DNA from: DAOUBP01 sp964474695
Lineage (GTDB): Bacteria; Chloroflexota; Anaerolineae; CG2-30-64-16
DNA length: 64,000 bases
Direction of reading: 5' to 3'
Assembly: GCA_964474695.1 (NCBI GenBank)
Contig: CAYYTK010000001.1
Coordinates: 124,001 to 188,000, forward strand
Positions within the stretch are counted from its first letter, which is position 1, and each line of letters opens with the position of its first letter. The position numbers and the translations under genes were made by a program. Shown piece by piece: positions 1 through 7,617 of the stretch. Below the pieces are notes generated by a model. That model had not been told where the DNA came from. It did not search any database and was given only the letters and a program-made list of their open reading frames with translations.

Positions 1-228
1 GCCTTGCGGGTCAGCATCGGCATCGCCATTGCGGTGCTCTTTTTCACCGAGTCGTTCGCAACGGTATCCGGCCTCGGGTACTACATCATCGTCCTGAGCT
101 GGGGCCGGCTGGCCTATCCGGAGATGTATGCCGGCGTGCTGGCCATGAGTCTGTTGGGTCTGCTGTTTTACTTCTTGGTCGACTACTTGGAGCGCCGGCT
201 GGCGCCCTGGATGTTTGCGAATGAGTGA
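1..228 (+). CDS. ABC transporter permease, C-terminal fragment (NitT/TauT-like)
   Basis: The reading frame is open from the first base of the window, so this is the 3' end of a longer gene. The 75 or so visible residues contain two hydrophobic stretches, with a FFTESFATVSGLGYY segment and a final LERRLAPW. Both are typical of the last membrane helices of nitrate/taurate-type importer permeases. The start and the EAA loop lie outside the window. The stop codon overlaps the start of ubiE, which suggests co-transcription. The substrate cannot be told from this fragment. Confidence 0.72.
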   Translation, partial: ALRVSIGIAIAVLFFTESFATVSGLGYYIIVLSWGRLAYPEMYAGVLAMSLLGLLFYFLVDYLERRLAPWMFANE

Positions 229-946
229 TTCGAAACCATCTTCCAGTGTCCTGCCCTCCGTGGCAGAAAAGCGATCCTACGTGCGGCGCATGTTCACGGC
301 CATCGCGCCGCGCTATGACCTGATGAATCGCTTGATGGCCTTGGGCCGCGACCAGGTTTGGCGGCGCACGGTGGTGCGGTTGGCCGCGCTGCCCGAAGGT
401 GGGCGGCTGTTAGACGTGGCCACCGGAACGGGGGACATCGGCTATGAGGCGTTGCGCCAGGATGCGACCACGCGCGTTGTAGGCATCGATCTGACCCGCG
501 AGATGATGCTGCGCGGCAAGGATAAGCATCCCGGAATCACCTTCCCTTTCACGGAGGGAGACGCCCTGGCGCTGCCATTTGCTGATCATGTGTTTGACGC
601 GGCCTGTTCGGGGTTCATGATGCGCAACGTAGTGGACATCCGGGCGGCCTTTGCCGAGCAAGCGCGCGTTGTGAAGCCGGGTGGCCGCGTGATCTGCCTG
701 GAGATTTCGCTGCCGCGAACTCCGGTCTTCAGCCAGCTTTTCCGGTTTTACTTTTTCAAACTGGTGCCCATCATTGGCGGACTGATCAGCGGCCAGCGCG
801 AAGCCTACACCTACCTGCCGCACTCCGCGGTGCCGCTGCCGCCTCCGGCTGAGCTCGTTGCGATCATGCACAGCGTGGGACTGCGCGATGTCCACTATCG
901 TATGGCGATGTTGGGCACGGTGTCGATCCATTGGGGGACCGTATGA
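221..946 (+). CDS. ubiE: Demethylmenaquinone/ubiquinone methyltransferase UbiE/MenG
   Basis: A 241-residue class I SAM-dependent methyltransferase that C-methylates the quinone ring in the last steps of menaquinone (or ubiquinone) synthesis. The family signature RRMFTAIAPRYDLMNR is near the N terminus, followed by the SAM-binding loop DVATGTGDIG and a GFMMRNV motif. Length is normal for the family. An in-frame TTG lies 6 bases upstream, but the ATG overlaps the preceding stop (ATGAGTGA), the usual arrangement for translational coupling. Its own stop overlaps the ubiX ATG. Menaquinone is the likelier product in this kind of bacterium, which is an inference. Confidence 0.93.
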   Translation: MSDSKPSSSVLPSVAEKRSYVRRMFTAIAPRYDLMNRLMALGRDQVWRRTVVRLAALPEGGRLLDVATGTGDIGYEALRQDATTRVVGIDLTREMMLRGKDKHPGITFPFTEGDALALPFADHVFDAACSGFMMRNVVDIRAAFAEQARVVKPGGRVICLEISLPRTPVFSQLFRFYFFKLVPIIGGLISGQREAYTYLPHSAVPLPPPAELVAIMHSVGLRDVHYRMAMLGTVSIHWGTV

Positions 947-1527
947 GGCGTCTGATCATCGGCATGTCCGGCGCATCCGGCCAGATTTATGGTATTCGGC
1001 TGTTGGAGGTGTTGCGCGCCGCGCCGGATGTCGAAACCCATCTGGTGCTCAGCCGGGCTGCGGCCATGACGATCCCCCAGGAAACCAGCTATACACCGCG
1101 AGATGTGGAAGCGTTGGCGCATGTGGTCCACCGTGTGACCGACATCGGCGCGACGATTGCCAGCGGCTCCTTCGAGACGGCCGGCATGATCGTGGCGCCG
1201 TGCAGCATCAAGAGCCTTGCGGCGATCGCGCACAGCTTCGACAATGATTTGATCTCGCGCGCGGCCGATGTGCAGCTCAAGGAAGGCCGGCCCGTCCTGC
1301 TGCTGGTGCGCGAAGCTCCGCTGCACCTGGGCCATCTGGAGCTGATGGCCCACGCGGCGCGCCACGGCTGCATCATCTTTCCGCCGGCGCCGGCGTTCTA
1401 TGGCCGGCCGCAGACGGTGGACGACATTGTTAACGGCACGGTGGGCCGGGTGCTCGCGCGCATGGGTTTTGACAACGACCTCTACCAGCGTTGGTTGGGT
1501 ATGCCTGGCCCGCAAATTGACAGATGA
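943..1527 (+). CDS. ubiX: Flavin prenyltransferase UbiX
   Basis: A 194-residue flavoprotein that joins a dimethylallyl unit to FMN, giving the prenylated FMN cofactor of UbiD-type decarboxylases. The N-terminal GMSGASGQIYG loop binds FMN, the C-S-I-K-S-L segment is in the expected place, and the LVREAPLHLGHLELM region is characteristic of the family. The ATG overlaps the ubiE stop by four bases; a TTG four codons upstream is less likely. No ubiD is visible in the window, so the partner decarboxylase must be elsewhere. Confidence 0.93.
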   Translation: MRRLIIGMSGASGQIYGIRLLEVLRAAPDVETHLVLSRAAAMTIPQETSYTPRDVEALAHVVHRVTDIGATIASGSFETAGMIVAPCSIKSLAAIAHSFDNDLISRAADVQLKEGRPVLLLVREAPLHLGHLELMAHAARHGCIIFPPAPAFYGRPQTVDDIVNGTVGRVLARMGFDNDLYQRWLGMPGPQIDR

Positions 1528-1543
1528 TTTTCTGGACGGTCTG

Positions 1544-1552
1544 TGCTATAAT
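1544..1552 (+). promoter_or_regulatory. Extended -10 promoter for parA
   Basis: TGCTATAAT is a perfect -10 hexamer with the TGn extension. It lies about 40 bases before the parA ATG and 17 bases after the ubiX stop. No good -35 sits at 16-18 bases; the TTGACA at 1517-1522 is 24 bases away. This would make parA and the next gene a unit separate from ubiEX. Confidence 0.6.
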
Positions 1553-1593
1553 CTAGCTGTTGTTGATTTCGATCGGAAGGACCCACGACCATC

Positions 1594-2364
1594 ATGGGCA
1601 CCATCATCGCATTGGCCAACCAGAAAGGTGGCGTTGGCAAGACGACCACCACGATCAATTTGGGCGCGGCTTTGGCGGAGAAAGGCTGCCATGTGCTGGT
1701 GGTCGATCTCGATCCGCAAGCGGCTTTATCCAACGGCCTGGGCATCCAGGCGGACGACCTTAACCGCACAATCTATAACGTTTTGATCGATCCGGCGCAG
1801 AGCGCAGCCGAGGTCATCATGCCGGTGCGCGATAGGATCGATCTGCTGCCCGCCAACATCGACCTGGCGGCTGCTGAGCTGGAGCTTGTCACGGCCTTCA
1901 GCCGAGAATCATTGCTGAAAGAGGCGCTGCTGCCGGTGGCGCCGCGGTACGATTTCATACTGATTGATTGTGGGCCGAACCTGGGTCTGCTGACGATTAA
2001 CGCCCTTACTGCGGCGGATGTTGTGTTGATCCCGCTGCAGTGTGAGTATTTCGCTTTGCGCGCGTTGAGTGCGTTGATGCGTACGGTGAATCGCGTGCGT
2101 GCCCGTTTGAATCCGCAGCTCAAAATTGCTGGCATTTTCGGCACGATGTACGCGACCGGCACGCGGCACGCCGAGGAAGTGCTCACACAAGCAAGCGTTC
2201 TGTTCGATCAGCGTGTCTTCGACTTTTACACCAAGAAGAGCATCCGCTTTGCCGAGGCATCGGCAGCAGGTAAGTCGATTTTCGAATATGCACCTAGCCA
2301 CGAAGGCGCACACGTATATCGCACTCTTGCGGAGGTGATCATCGATGACTACGGCCAAAAGTAA
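1594..2364 (+). CDS. parA: ParA/Soj-family ATPase
   Basis: A 256-residue ParA-type ATPase, the family that dimerises on ATP, binds DNA non-specifically and positions chromosomes, plasmids or protein cargo. The deviant Walker A KGGVGKTT gives signature Lys11 and P-loop Lys16. VDLDPQ (Asp40) and ILIDCGP (Asp125) supply the other nucleotide-site residues. There is no N-terminal HTH, so it is the short chromosomal Soj/MinD-like type. The next gene overlaps it by 20 bases and has a ParB-like N-terminal tail but no ParB DNA-binding domain, so the partner is unusual. Whether it segregates the chromosome or places another cargo cannot be told from sequence. Confidence 0.92.
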   Translation: MGTIIALANQKGGVGKTTTTINLGAALAEKGCHVLVVDLDPQAALSNGLGIQADDLNRTIYNVLIDPAQSAAEVIMPVRDRIDLLPANIDLAAAELELVTAFSRESLLKEALLPVAPRYDFILIDCGPNLGLLTINALTAADVVLIPLQCEYFALRALSALMRTVNRVRARLNPQLKIAGIFGTMYATGTRHAEEVLTQASVLFDQRVFDFYTKKSIRFAEASAAGKSIFEYAPSHEGAHVYRTLAEVIIDDYGQK

Positions 2365-3685
2365 CGCCGGTACTCCCGGGACCACACGTGGACGCGGGCT
2401 GGATGCTCTCTTTGAGGGCGCCACTGCACCGTCAAGTGCCAGGTCAAGCATAGACGCAGATCTGGCCGCGCTGCTTGATGATGAAGTCTCGGCGGCTGAG
2501 ACAGGGCGCTCAACGGCCGCCCCCGCAACCGCGGAGCGAGCTGTGGCTGATAGTGTTCCGAGTCAGCCCCCCAGCAGCCCCCCAACAACGCCGGGCCTTC
2601 AATCTGAGGCTGTTCGCTCTGATTCTATCGATGTGCCGCCTTCAGCGGCCGAGGCACAGTCTCAGGCATCCAACACTGCGACGCAGGCATCCACAACTGA
2701 AGCTCAGCCCGCGCGACAGTTTCCGACAACGAAGCGATATGGAATGGGAGCTATCTTCATGGACGAGATTCCCGCATCCGTAACTCCTGAACAGGCGCCG
2801 CCAGACACCCTGGTGCCGGTCCTGCCTGGTGGGCGGGACGTGGCGCCGCCAGCGCCGGGCGTAGAGACGATCGATACGACGCCGATTGTGACGGTGGAGC
2901 GCACTGGGGACCAAAAGGCCATTATGATTTCGCGCCTGGACCAGGTGTTGGATAGGAACTGGCAACGCACATTCCACCGGCAGATCGATGATCTCTACAA
3001 ACAGGTCGCGACGGAGTTCAGCAGCCCGCCCGCCTCCGCGGAGCGCGCCATGACATTGCTGCGCGAGGCCCGGGAGCTTATGGTCGGTTCGCCGGAAGAG
3101 TATGTCAACGCGGAGTACCGCATGATGCAGGTCACCGCCATGCTGGACCGCGTCAAAGAGAGCCGCAAGCAGTCGGTCTTTTATGGCCCGCGCATTCTTG
3201 CCTATGAAGCAGGATGGCTGGTGCTCCTTCTGATAGGACTGGTCTTCGCGACGCCGCTGACAAACTGGATCAAGGCTTTGAGTGGCATGCAGGGTGAGGC
3301 GATGCTGAATATCAACCCCATCTTGAATACCATGTTTTGGGGCGGCATCGGCGGGGTGGTTGGCGCGTTGTATGCCCTCTGGTGGCACGTTTCAGAGACG
3401 CAAAACTTCGACCGGCACTACATGATGTGGTACATGGTGCAGCCGTTGATGGGCTTGGTGTTGGGCGGCATCACATTCCTGATCTTGACCGGCGGCTTCC
3501 TGATCTTGCAGGTCGATATTTCCAGCGATAAAGCCTCGGTCGGCGCACGGCTGCTGCCTTATCTGACTGCCGTACTGGCTGGCTTCCGGCAGAATTTCGT
3601 TTATGAGCAGATAGAACGTCTGATTGCGCTCTTCACCCCGGCGACCAAGAAGGCGGAAACCGGCGGAGAGGGCCCTAGCGTGTGA
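2345..3685 (+). CDS. Membrane protein with ParB-like N-terminal ParA-contact motif
   Basis: A 446-residue protein I do not recognise as a named family. Residues 15-24 read RGRGLDALFE, very like the conserved N-terminal peptide of ParB/Spo0J that contacts ParA and stimulates its ATPase. A second similar peptide, KRYGMGAIF, lies at 130-138. Between and after them is a long Pro/Ala/Ser/Thr-rich linker. Residues about 190-270 look helical and soluble. About four hydrophobic segments follow, near 280-300, 328-350, 360-388 and 400-416. No ParB nuclease-fold or HTH motif is present. The start has an exceptionally strong Shine-Dalgarno (GGAGGTGAT, 6 bases before ATG) inside the parA 3' end. It is probably a membrane-anchored ParA partner (inference). 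Confidence 0.8.
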   Translation: MTTAKSNAGTPGTTRGRGLDALFEGATAPSSARSSIDADLAALLDDEVSAAETGRSTAAPATAERAVADSVPSQPPSSPPTTPGLQSEAVRSDSIDVPPSAAEAQSQASNTATQASTTEAQPARQFPTTKRYGMGAIFMDEIPASVTPEQAPPDTLVPVLPGGRDVAPPAPGVETIDTTPIVTVERTGDQKAIMISRLDQVLDRNWQRTFHRQIDDLYKQVATEFSSPPASAERAMTLLREARELMVGSPEEYVNAEYRMMQVTAMLDRVKESRKQSVFYGPRILAYEAGWLVLLLIGLVFATPLTNWIKALSGMQGEAMLNINPILNTMFWGGIGGVVGALYALWWHVSETQNFDRHYMMWYMVQPLMGLVLGGITFLILTGGFLILQVDISSDKASVGARLLPYLTAVLAGFRQNFVYEQIERLIALFTPATKKAETGGEGPSV

Positions 3686-3687
3686 AG

Positions 3688-3808
3688 TTGTATGGGAGTG
3701 CGTGAGTGTGGGAGTGTGGGAGTGTGGGCGTGTGGGCGTGTAGAAGCCCAGGCGCAACGCCCGCACTCCCATACCCCCATACCCCCACACCCCCATACTC
3801 ACGCATTA
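3688..3808. repeat. Low-complexity inverted repeat of GTGGGAGT-type units
   Basis: The left half is built of repeated GTGGGAGT/GTGGGCGT units and the right half of the complementary ACTCCCATACCCCC and ACACCCCC units. The whole could fold as one long imperfect hairpin between two convergent genes. It may act as a two-way transcription stop. No T-run typical of a rho-independent terminator is clear. Confidence 0.65.
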
Positions 3809-4171
3809 ATCCTCATCCCAAACAACCTCGTCCACGCGATACGCGGGCGCGCAGCTTACGATCAACACCAGGTCGTCCGGGCCGTCGTTCCATAACTTGT
3901 GCGGCTGCCCCGGCCGGATGATCACCACATCCCCTGGCTTGATGTCATGCGCTTCGTCCTCCAGGCGTATGCGGCCCTGTCCGGAATGCACGAAATACAC
4001 TTCATCAGCCGTGCTATGATGATGGTCGCGGGTGGTGGTTCCCGGCGGGTGGGTGATCACGGCCAGGCTGTGACTGGGCAGCCCGGTGGTATTGCCGGAC
4101 AACTCCTGGACGCACGCGCCATCGGCGCCGACGAACCCCTGGATATCAGGCAAAGAGCGGAATGTTTCCAT
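3806..4171 (-). CDS. Cupin-domain protein
   Basis: A 121-residue single-domain cupin, a small beta-barrel that usually binds one metal. Cupin motif 1 is seen as the TRDHHHSTADEVYFVHSGQG segment with its His cluster and Glu. Motif 2 is PGDVVIIRPGQPHKLWN with the final His. The substrate is unknown; small cupins of this kind serve as isomerases, dioxygenases or sugar-binding proteins. A GTG four codons upstream overlaps the murA stop (GTGA) and is a credible alternative start. The gene directly follows murA and is probably co-transcribed. Confidence 0.8.
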   Translation of the reverse strand: METFRSLPDIQGFVGADGACVQELSGNTTGLPSHSLAVITHPPGTTTRDHHHSTADEVYFVHSGQGRIRLEDEAHDIKPGDVVIIRPGQPHKLWNDGPDDLVLIVSCAPAYRVDEVVWDED

Positions 4172-4179
4172 GTTTCGAC

Positions 4180-5463
4180 TCACGTGTTCGCGCGCTTCAA
4201 GTGCGCGCCCAATGCTTGCAGCTTGCTGTCGATGTTCTGGTAGCCGCGGTCGATCTGGTTGATGTTGGCGATGGCGCTGGTGCCCCTGGCGGCGAGTGCA
4301 GCGATCAGCAGCGCCATCCCGGCGCGAATGTCCGGGCTGCTGAGTTCTTGCCCGTGGAGAGCGGCCGGACCGACGATCACCGCGCGGTGCGGGTCGCACA
4401 GGATGATTTTGGCCCCCATACCGATCAGCTTATCCACGAAGTAGAGGCGGCTCTCGAACATCTTCTCGTGCATCAGCACGGTGCCTTTGGCCTGCGTGGC
4501 CACCACCAGCGCGATGCTCATCAGGTCGGCGGGAAACTGCGGCCAGGGGGCGTCGTCGATTTTGGGCACGGCGCCGCCGATATCTTCGCGGATCGTCAGG
4601 TCTTGCTCATCCGCAACGATCAGGGTGTCCCCTTGCACGCGCAGGTTCACCCCCAGCCGCTCGGCGAAGATCCAGTTGATCATCCGCATGTGTTCGGGCA
4701 CGATGCCGTGGATGCGGATCTCGCCCTGTGTGACCGCGCCCAGGCCGAGGAAGCTGCCCACTTCCAGATAGTCGGGTGAGATGCGGAAGCTGCCGCCGCC
4801 CAAGCGATCCACCCCATGTACGATGATGGTATTGCTGCCGACCCCTTGGATATCGGCGCCGAGGCAGTTGAGCATCTGGCAAAGGTCCTGTACGTGCGGC
4901 TCTGAAGCCGCATTGCGGATGATCGTCGTTCCCTTGGCTAACACCGCAGCCATCACCGCGTTTTCGGTGCCCGTGACGCTCATCTCATCGAGCAGGATGT
5001 CAGCGCCGTGCAGGCCGGTCGTCCGCATGGTGAAGTCGCGGGCGTTGAAATCGACCTGAGTGCCTAAGGCTTCCAACGCCAGCAGATGCGTGTCCACCCG
5101 GCGCCGGCCGATGCGGTCACCGCCCGGAAGAGGCAGCACGGCCTGGCCGAAGCGTCCCAGCATGGGCCCGGCTAACAGCATGGAGCCGCGAATCTGCTGG
5201 AAGAGATCGGCGCGCGGGTGAGCAAAGCGCGCGTCGCCAGCGCACAGATGCAGCGTGCTCCCCTCGTCACGCACTTTCACCCCCATCTCGCCAAGCAGTT
5301 GCAGCATCGTGCCGACATCGCCGATGCGGGGTACATTGTGAAGGGTCACCTCTTTCTCGGTGAGGAAGACGGCCGCGAGAAGCGGCAACGCTGCATTCTT
5401 GTTGCCTGCCGGTGTCACGTCGCCGGTGAGCGGATGCCCCCCCTCGATGATGAATTTCTCCAT
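4180..5463 (-). CDS. murA: UDP-N-acetylglucosamine 1-carboxyvinyltransferase MurA with Cys-to-Asp active site
   Basis: A 427-residue enzyme for the first committed step of peptidoglycan synthesis, transferring enolpyruvyl from PEP to UDP-GlcNAc. Lys22-Asn23 (GNKNAALP) fall exactly at the E. coli numbering, and the general-base Asp is in FPADLMS near 313. The active-site loop reads LPGGDRIG, with Asp116 where E. coli MurA has Cys115. That replacement is known in other bacteria (for example mycobacterial MurA) and makes the enzyme insensitive to fosfomycin. The ATG at 5463 has an AAGGAG nine bases upstream and fits the family length better than a GTG at 5472. Confidence 0.95.
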   Translation of the reverse strand: MEKFIIEGGHPLTGDVTPAGNKNAALPLLAAVFLTEKEVTLHNVPRIGDVGTMLQLLGEMGVKVRDEGSTLHLCAGDARFAHPRADLFQQIRGSMLLAGPMLGRFGQAVLPLPGGDRIGRRRVDTHLLALEALGTQVDFNARDFTMRTTGLHGADILLDEMSVTGTENAVMAAVLAKGTTIIRNAASEPHVQDLCQMLNCLGADIQGVGSNTIIVHGVDRLGGGSFRISPDYLEVGSFLGLGAVTQGEIRIHGIVPEHMRMINWIFAERLGVNLRVQGDTLIVADEQDLTIREDIGGAVPKIDDAPWPQFPADLMSIALVVATQAKGTVLMHEKMFESRLYFVDKLIGMGAKIILCDPHRAVIVGPAALHGQELSSPDIRAGMALLIAALAARGTSAIANINQIDRGYQNIDSKLQALGAHLKRANT

Positions 5464-5468
5464 TGAAA

Positions 5469-6281
5469 TCACTCCTTCCAGAGTTCGATTGGCTGGCCGA
5501 CGCTGATGCCCAGCATTTGCGCCGCGCTGCCCTCGCGCACTGCTACTTCCACCGTGCCCCCACTGCTGATCAGAACCACCAGCTCGCCCGGAGCGACTGC
5601 CGCGTAGGAGTCACTGATGCCGCGGCATGCATGCCGTGGGATGCGCTGGGAGGCGATGGTGCAAGCCCAGTTGCCGGTCGCGACCCAGGCGGCCGGTACG
5701 TCGCTGATCAAGTTGCCGAAGCGGTCTATGTGGATGACGTGTCCGATGATGTGGTTGTTCCCCGAGCCAGACGCCCCGCCTTCGATTGCCGGGGGCGGCC
5801 GCCGTGCTGCCAGGGGGATCGGGTCCGTGATGGGACTGCCAAGATCTTCGGGCGGCACGCCACATGCCAGGTGGGCCGCAACCGGTGCAAAGATATCGCG
5901 GCCGTGGAAGGTGCGACTGATCTCTGCCAACCAATAGCTGGGCCGGTCGAGGACCCATGCCTGGGCTCCAGGCGTCTCCAGCGCAAACGTCAAAAGGCCG
6001 TTATCCGGGCCGACGAATGCGGCTTGCGGGGTGGTCACCAGCAGGGGCCGCCGCAGGGCGCCCACGCCGGGATCGACCACCGCGAGATGCACGGCGCCGG
6101 CAGGGAAATACGGGCTCGCGCTTGCCAGGACGTAGGCTGCCTGGCCCACGTCTTGGGGCGCGATTTCGTGGCTCAGGTCTACCAGGCGTGCGGCAGGCGC
6201 AATGCTCAGGATGACGCCCTTCATGGCGCCCACGTAACCGTCTGAGAGACCGAAATCGGTGGTCAACGTAATGATCGTCAT
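5469..6281 (-). CDS. SAM hydroxide adenosyltransferase (DUF62 family)
   Basis: A 270-residue member of the fluorinase/chlorinase/SAM-hydrolase family. The N-terminal LTTDFGLSDGYVGAMKG, the VVDPGVG loop, GPDNGL, FHGRDIFAP and IDRFGNLI motifs are all present. The Asp of DPGVG, a following Arg and the His of FHGRD match the Asp-Arg-His triad of the SAM hydrolases that release adenosine and L-methionine. It is therefore probably not a halogenase. It lies immediately upstream of murA, with only a few bases between them. The physiological role of this family is still unclear. Confidence 0.88.
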   Translation of the reverse strand: MTIITLTTDFGLSDGYVGAMKGVILSIAPAARLVDLSHEIAPQDVGQAAYVLASASPYFPAGAVHLAVVDPGVGALRRPLLVTTPQAAFVGPDNGLLTFALETPGAQAWVLDRPSYWLAEISRTFHGRDIFAPVAAHLACGVPPEDLGSPITDPIPLAARRPPPAIEGGASGSGNNHIIGHVIHIDRFGNLISDVPAAWVATGNWACTIASQRIPRHACRGISDSYAAVAPGELVVLISSGGTVEVAVREGSAAQMLGISVGQPIELWKE

Positions 6282-6383
6282 GGCAGCAATGCGTGAGCCT
6301 GGGTGCCCAAGATCATGATGTCAGGATTCTACCGCAGCGTGCCGGGAGCGTCAACAAAGCCTGTTGAGCGGTGACGCCGGGGT

Positions 6384-6412
6384 TTCTCAAGCGGACCGAT
6401 CTGTGGTACAAT
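6384..6412 (+). promoter_or_regulatory. Promoter overlapping the first ORF codon (leaderless arrangement)
   Basis: TTCTCA at 6384-6389 and TACAAT at 6407-6412 are separated by 17 bases, with the TGn extension (TGG) at 6404-6406. The -10 covers the ATG at 6411, so transcription should start close to 6419. The first usable start codon would then be the GTG at 6420, at or next to the 5' end of the mRNA. Confidence 0.55.
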
Positions 6413-6419
6413 GGTTCTC

Positions 6420-7535
6420 GTGAGAAGTGCGAGAACACAAACTACCCCGCGGGTCAGCTCCATCGACGCCCTGGCGGCCGGTCTGAGCCTGGCCAGCCGG
6501 CGTCTCTGGTTGATGATCATCCCGGTGGTCGTCGATGTGATGCTTTGGCTGATGCCGCGGCTTTCGGTGGAAAGCCTGCTGACGCGTCTGTTCACGCAAT
6601 GGGATGCGTTGATCAAGGCGGTTTATACGCCGGCTCAATTGGCGCAGCTCGGCGATGCGATCGGCTATTTCCACGATTCGGCTGCGGAGCTGGGCCGACA
6701 AGTCAACCTGGCTATCGCCCTGACCGCCGGATGGCTGGCCCCGACCAGTGCGTTGGCCTCGGCGCAGTCCAACCGTTTATTGCTGATCAGTGGCGGGGTG
6801 TTGGCGCCGGCAGGGATCGGCTTGAACCTGCCCAGCGCGTCACCGCTTAGCTCGCTGACCGGCGTGATCGAAATCGATAGTATCTGGGGCTCCCTGCTGG
6901 TGATCGGTGGGCTTTGGTTGTTGGCCCAGGTATTGGCAACTTCGTTTCTTTCTTTGGCCGCCCTGAGCTTGAATGGCGCGGAGGTGCGGCATGGGGAAAA
7001 ATCGCCATCGACCGGGCCGGCGCCCATCAGAGTTGTGCGGCCGCCGTTCTTCCGCTTGTTGGGCTTGTACCTGGTGTTGAACCTGCTGCTATTCGTCGTG
7101 CTGTGGCTGTTGCGCATACCCCTTGCAGCGGCAACGGCTCTGGCAATGATCTTCAACAGCTCACTGACAGCTTTCCTGTTTGTGCTGGTGGGCGGCCTCA
7201 CGCTTTGGATGACGCTTTCTTTCCTGGTCTCGGTCTTTCTCGTCAGCGATGTGATGCTGATTGACGGCCAGGGGGTGTGGGCCAGCATCTGGCAGAGCAT
7301 CGCCCTGACGCGCAGCAGCGGCATGCGGACATTCGGGTTTGTGATTTTGGTCAATCTTTTGATGTTGGGCGCGCGCGCCGCGTGGGGAATCATCGGTCAG
7401 ACTCCGGCGGGTGCGTTGGTTGCGATTCTGGGCAATGGCTTCCTGTGCACCGCAATGGTGTTGGCATCGATGGTTTACTACGACGGCTTGCGACGTGAAT
7501 GGCGGGCCGCCGCGGCCAGTAAAGCGGATGTCTAG
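6420..7535 (+). CDS. Polytopic membrane protein of unknown function
   Basis: A protein of about 371 residues with roughly six to seven hydrophobic segments, including one near the N terminus and long ones in the second half. I recognise no catalytic motif. The organisation loosely resembles DUF975/glycerophosphoryl-type bacterial membrane proteins in which helices alternate with short loops, but I would not assign a family. An ATG at 6411 gives three more residues but is covered by the predicted -10 element, so I chose the GTG at 6420. It precedes gyrB on the same strand. Confidence 0.7.
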   Translation: MRSARTQTTPRVSSIDALAAGLSLASRRLWLMIIPVVVDVMLWLMPRLSVESLLTRLFTQWDALIKAVYTPAQLAQLGDAIGYFHDSAAELGRQVNLAIALTAGWLAPTSALASAQSNRLLLISGGVLAPAGIGLNLPSASPLSSLTGVIEIDSIWGSLLVIGGLWLLAQVLATSFLSLAALSLNGAEVRHGEKSPSTGPAPIRVVRPPFFRLLGLYLVLNLLLFVVLWLLRIPLAAATALAMIFNSSLTAFLFVLVGGLTLWMTLSFLVSVFLVSDVMLIDGQGVWASIWQSIALTRSSGMRTFGFVILVNLLMLGARAAWGIIGQTPAGALVAILGNGFLCTAMVLASMVYYDGLRREWRAAAASKADV

Positions 7536-7547
7536 GGATATGGGAGA

Positions 7548-7580
7548 AGGAATCAGGCTTCTTGCAGAAACTTGATTCCT
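7548..7580. repeat. Degenerate copy of the CAGGTTTCT palindrome
   Basis: Two 15-base arms around a TGC centre are self-complementary at 13 positions. The core CAGGCTTCT...AGAAACTTG resembles the perfect palindromes at 26049-26097 and 57088-57136. It lies about 40 bases before gyrB and would be in its leader if the promoter is upstream. Confidence 0.55.
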
Positions 7581-7617
7581 GGAGCGTGGTCTTCGTCGGG
7601 GTAGTAGGAGTTTTGAA

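Noticed and set aside
1517..1522. TTGACA as -35 for parA
   Set aside because: It is 24 bases from the TATAAT, too far for a normal sigma-70 spacer, and part of it lies in the ubiX stop region.
2345..3685. Annotation as ParB
   Set aside because: Only the short N-terminal peptide matches; there is no ParB CTPase or HTH motif and the C terminus is transmembrane.
5469..6281. Fluorinase/chlorinase
   Set aside because: The residues match the SAM hydrolase Asp-Arg-His triad and no halogenation genes are nearby.
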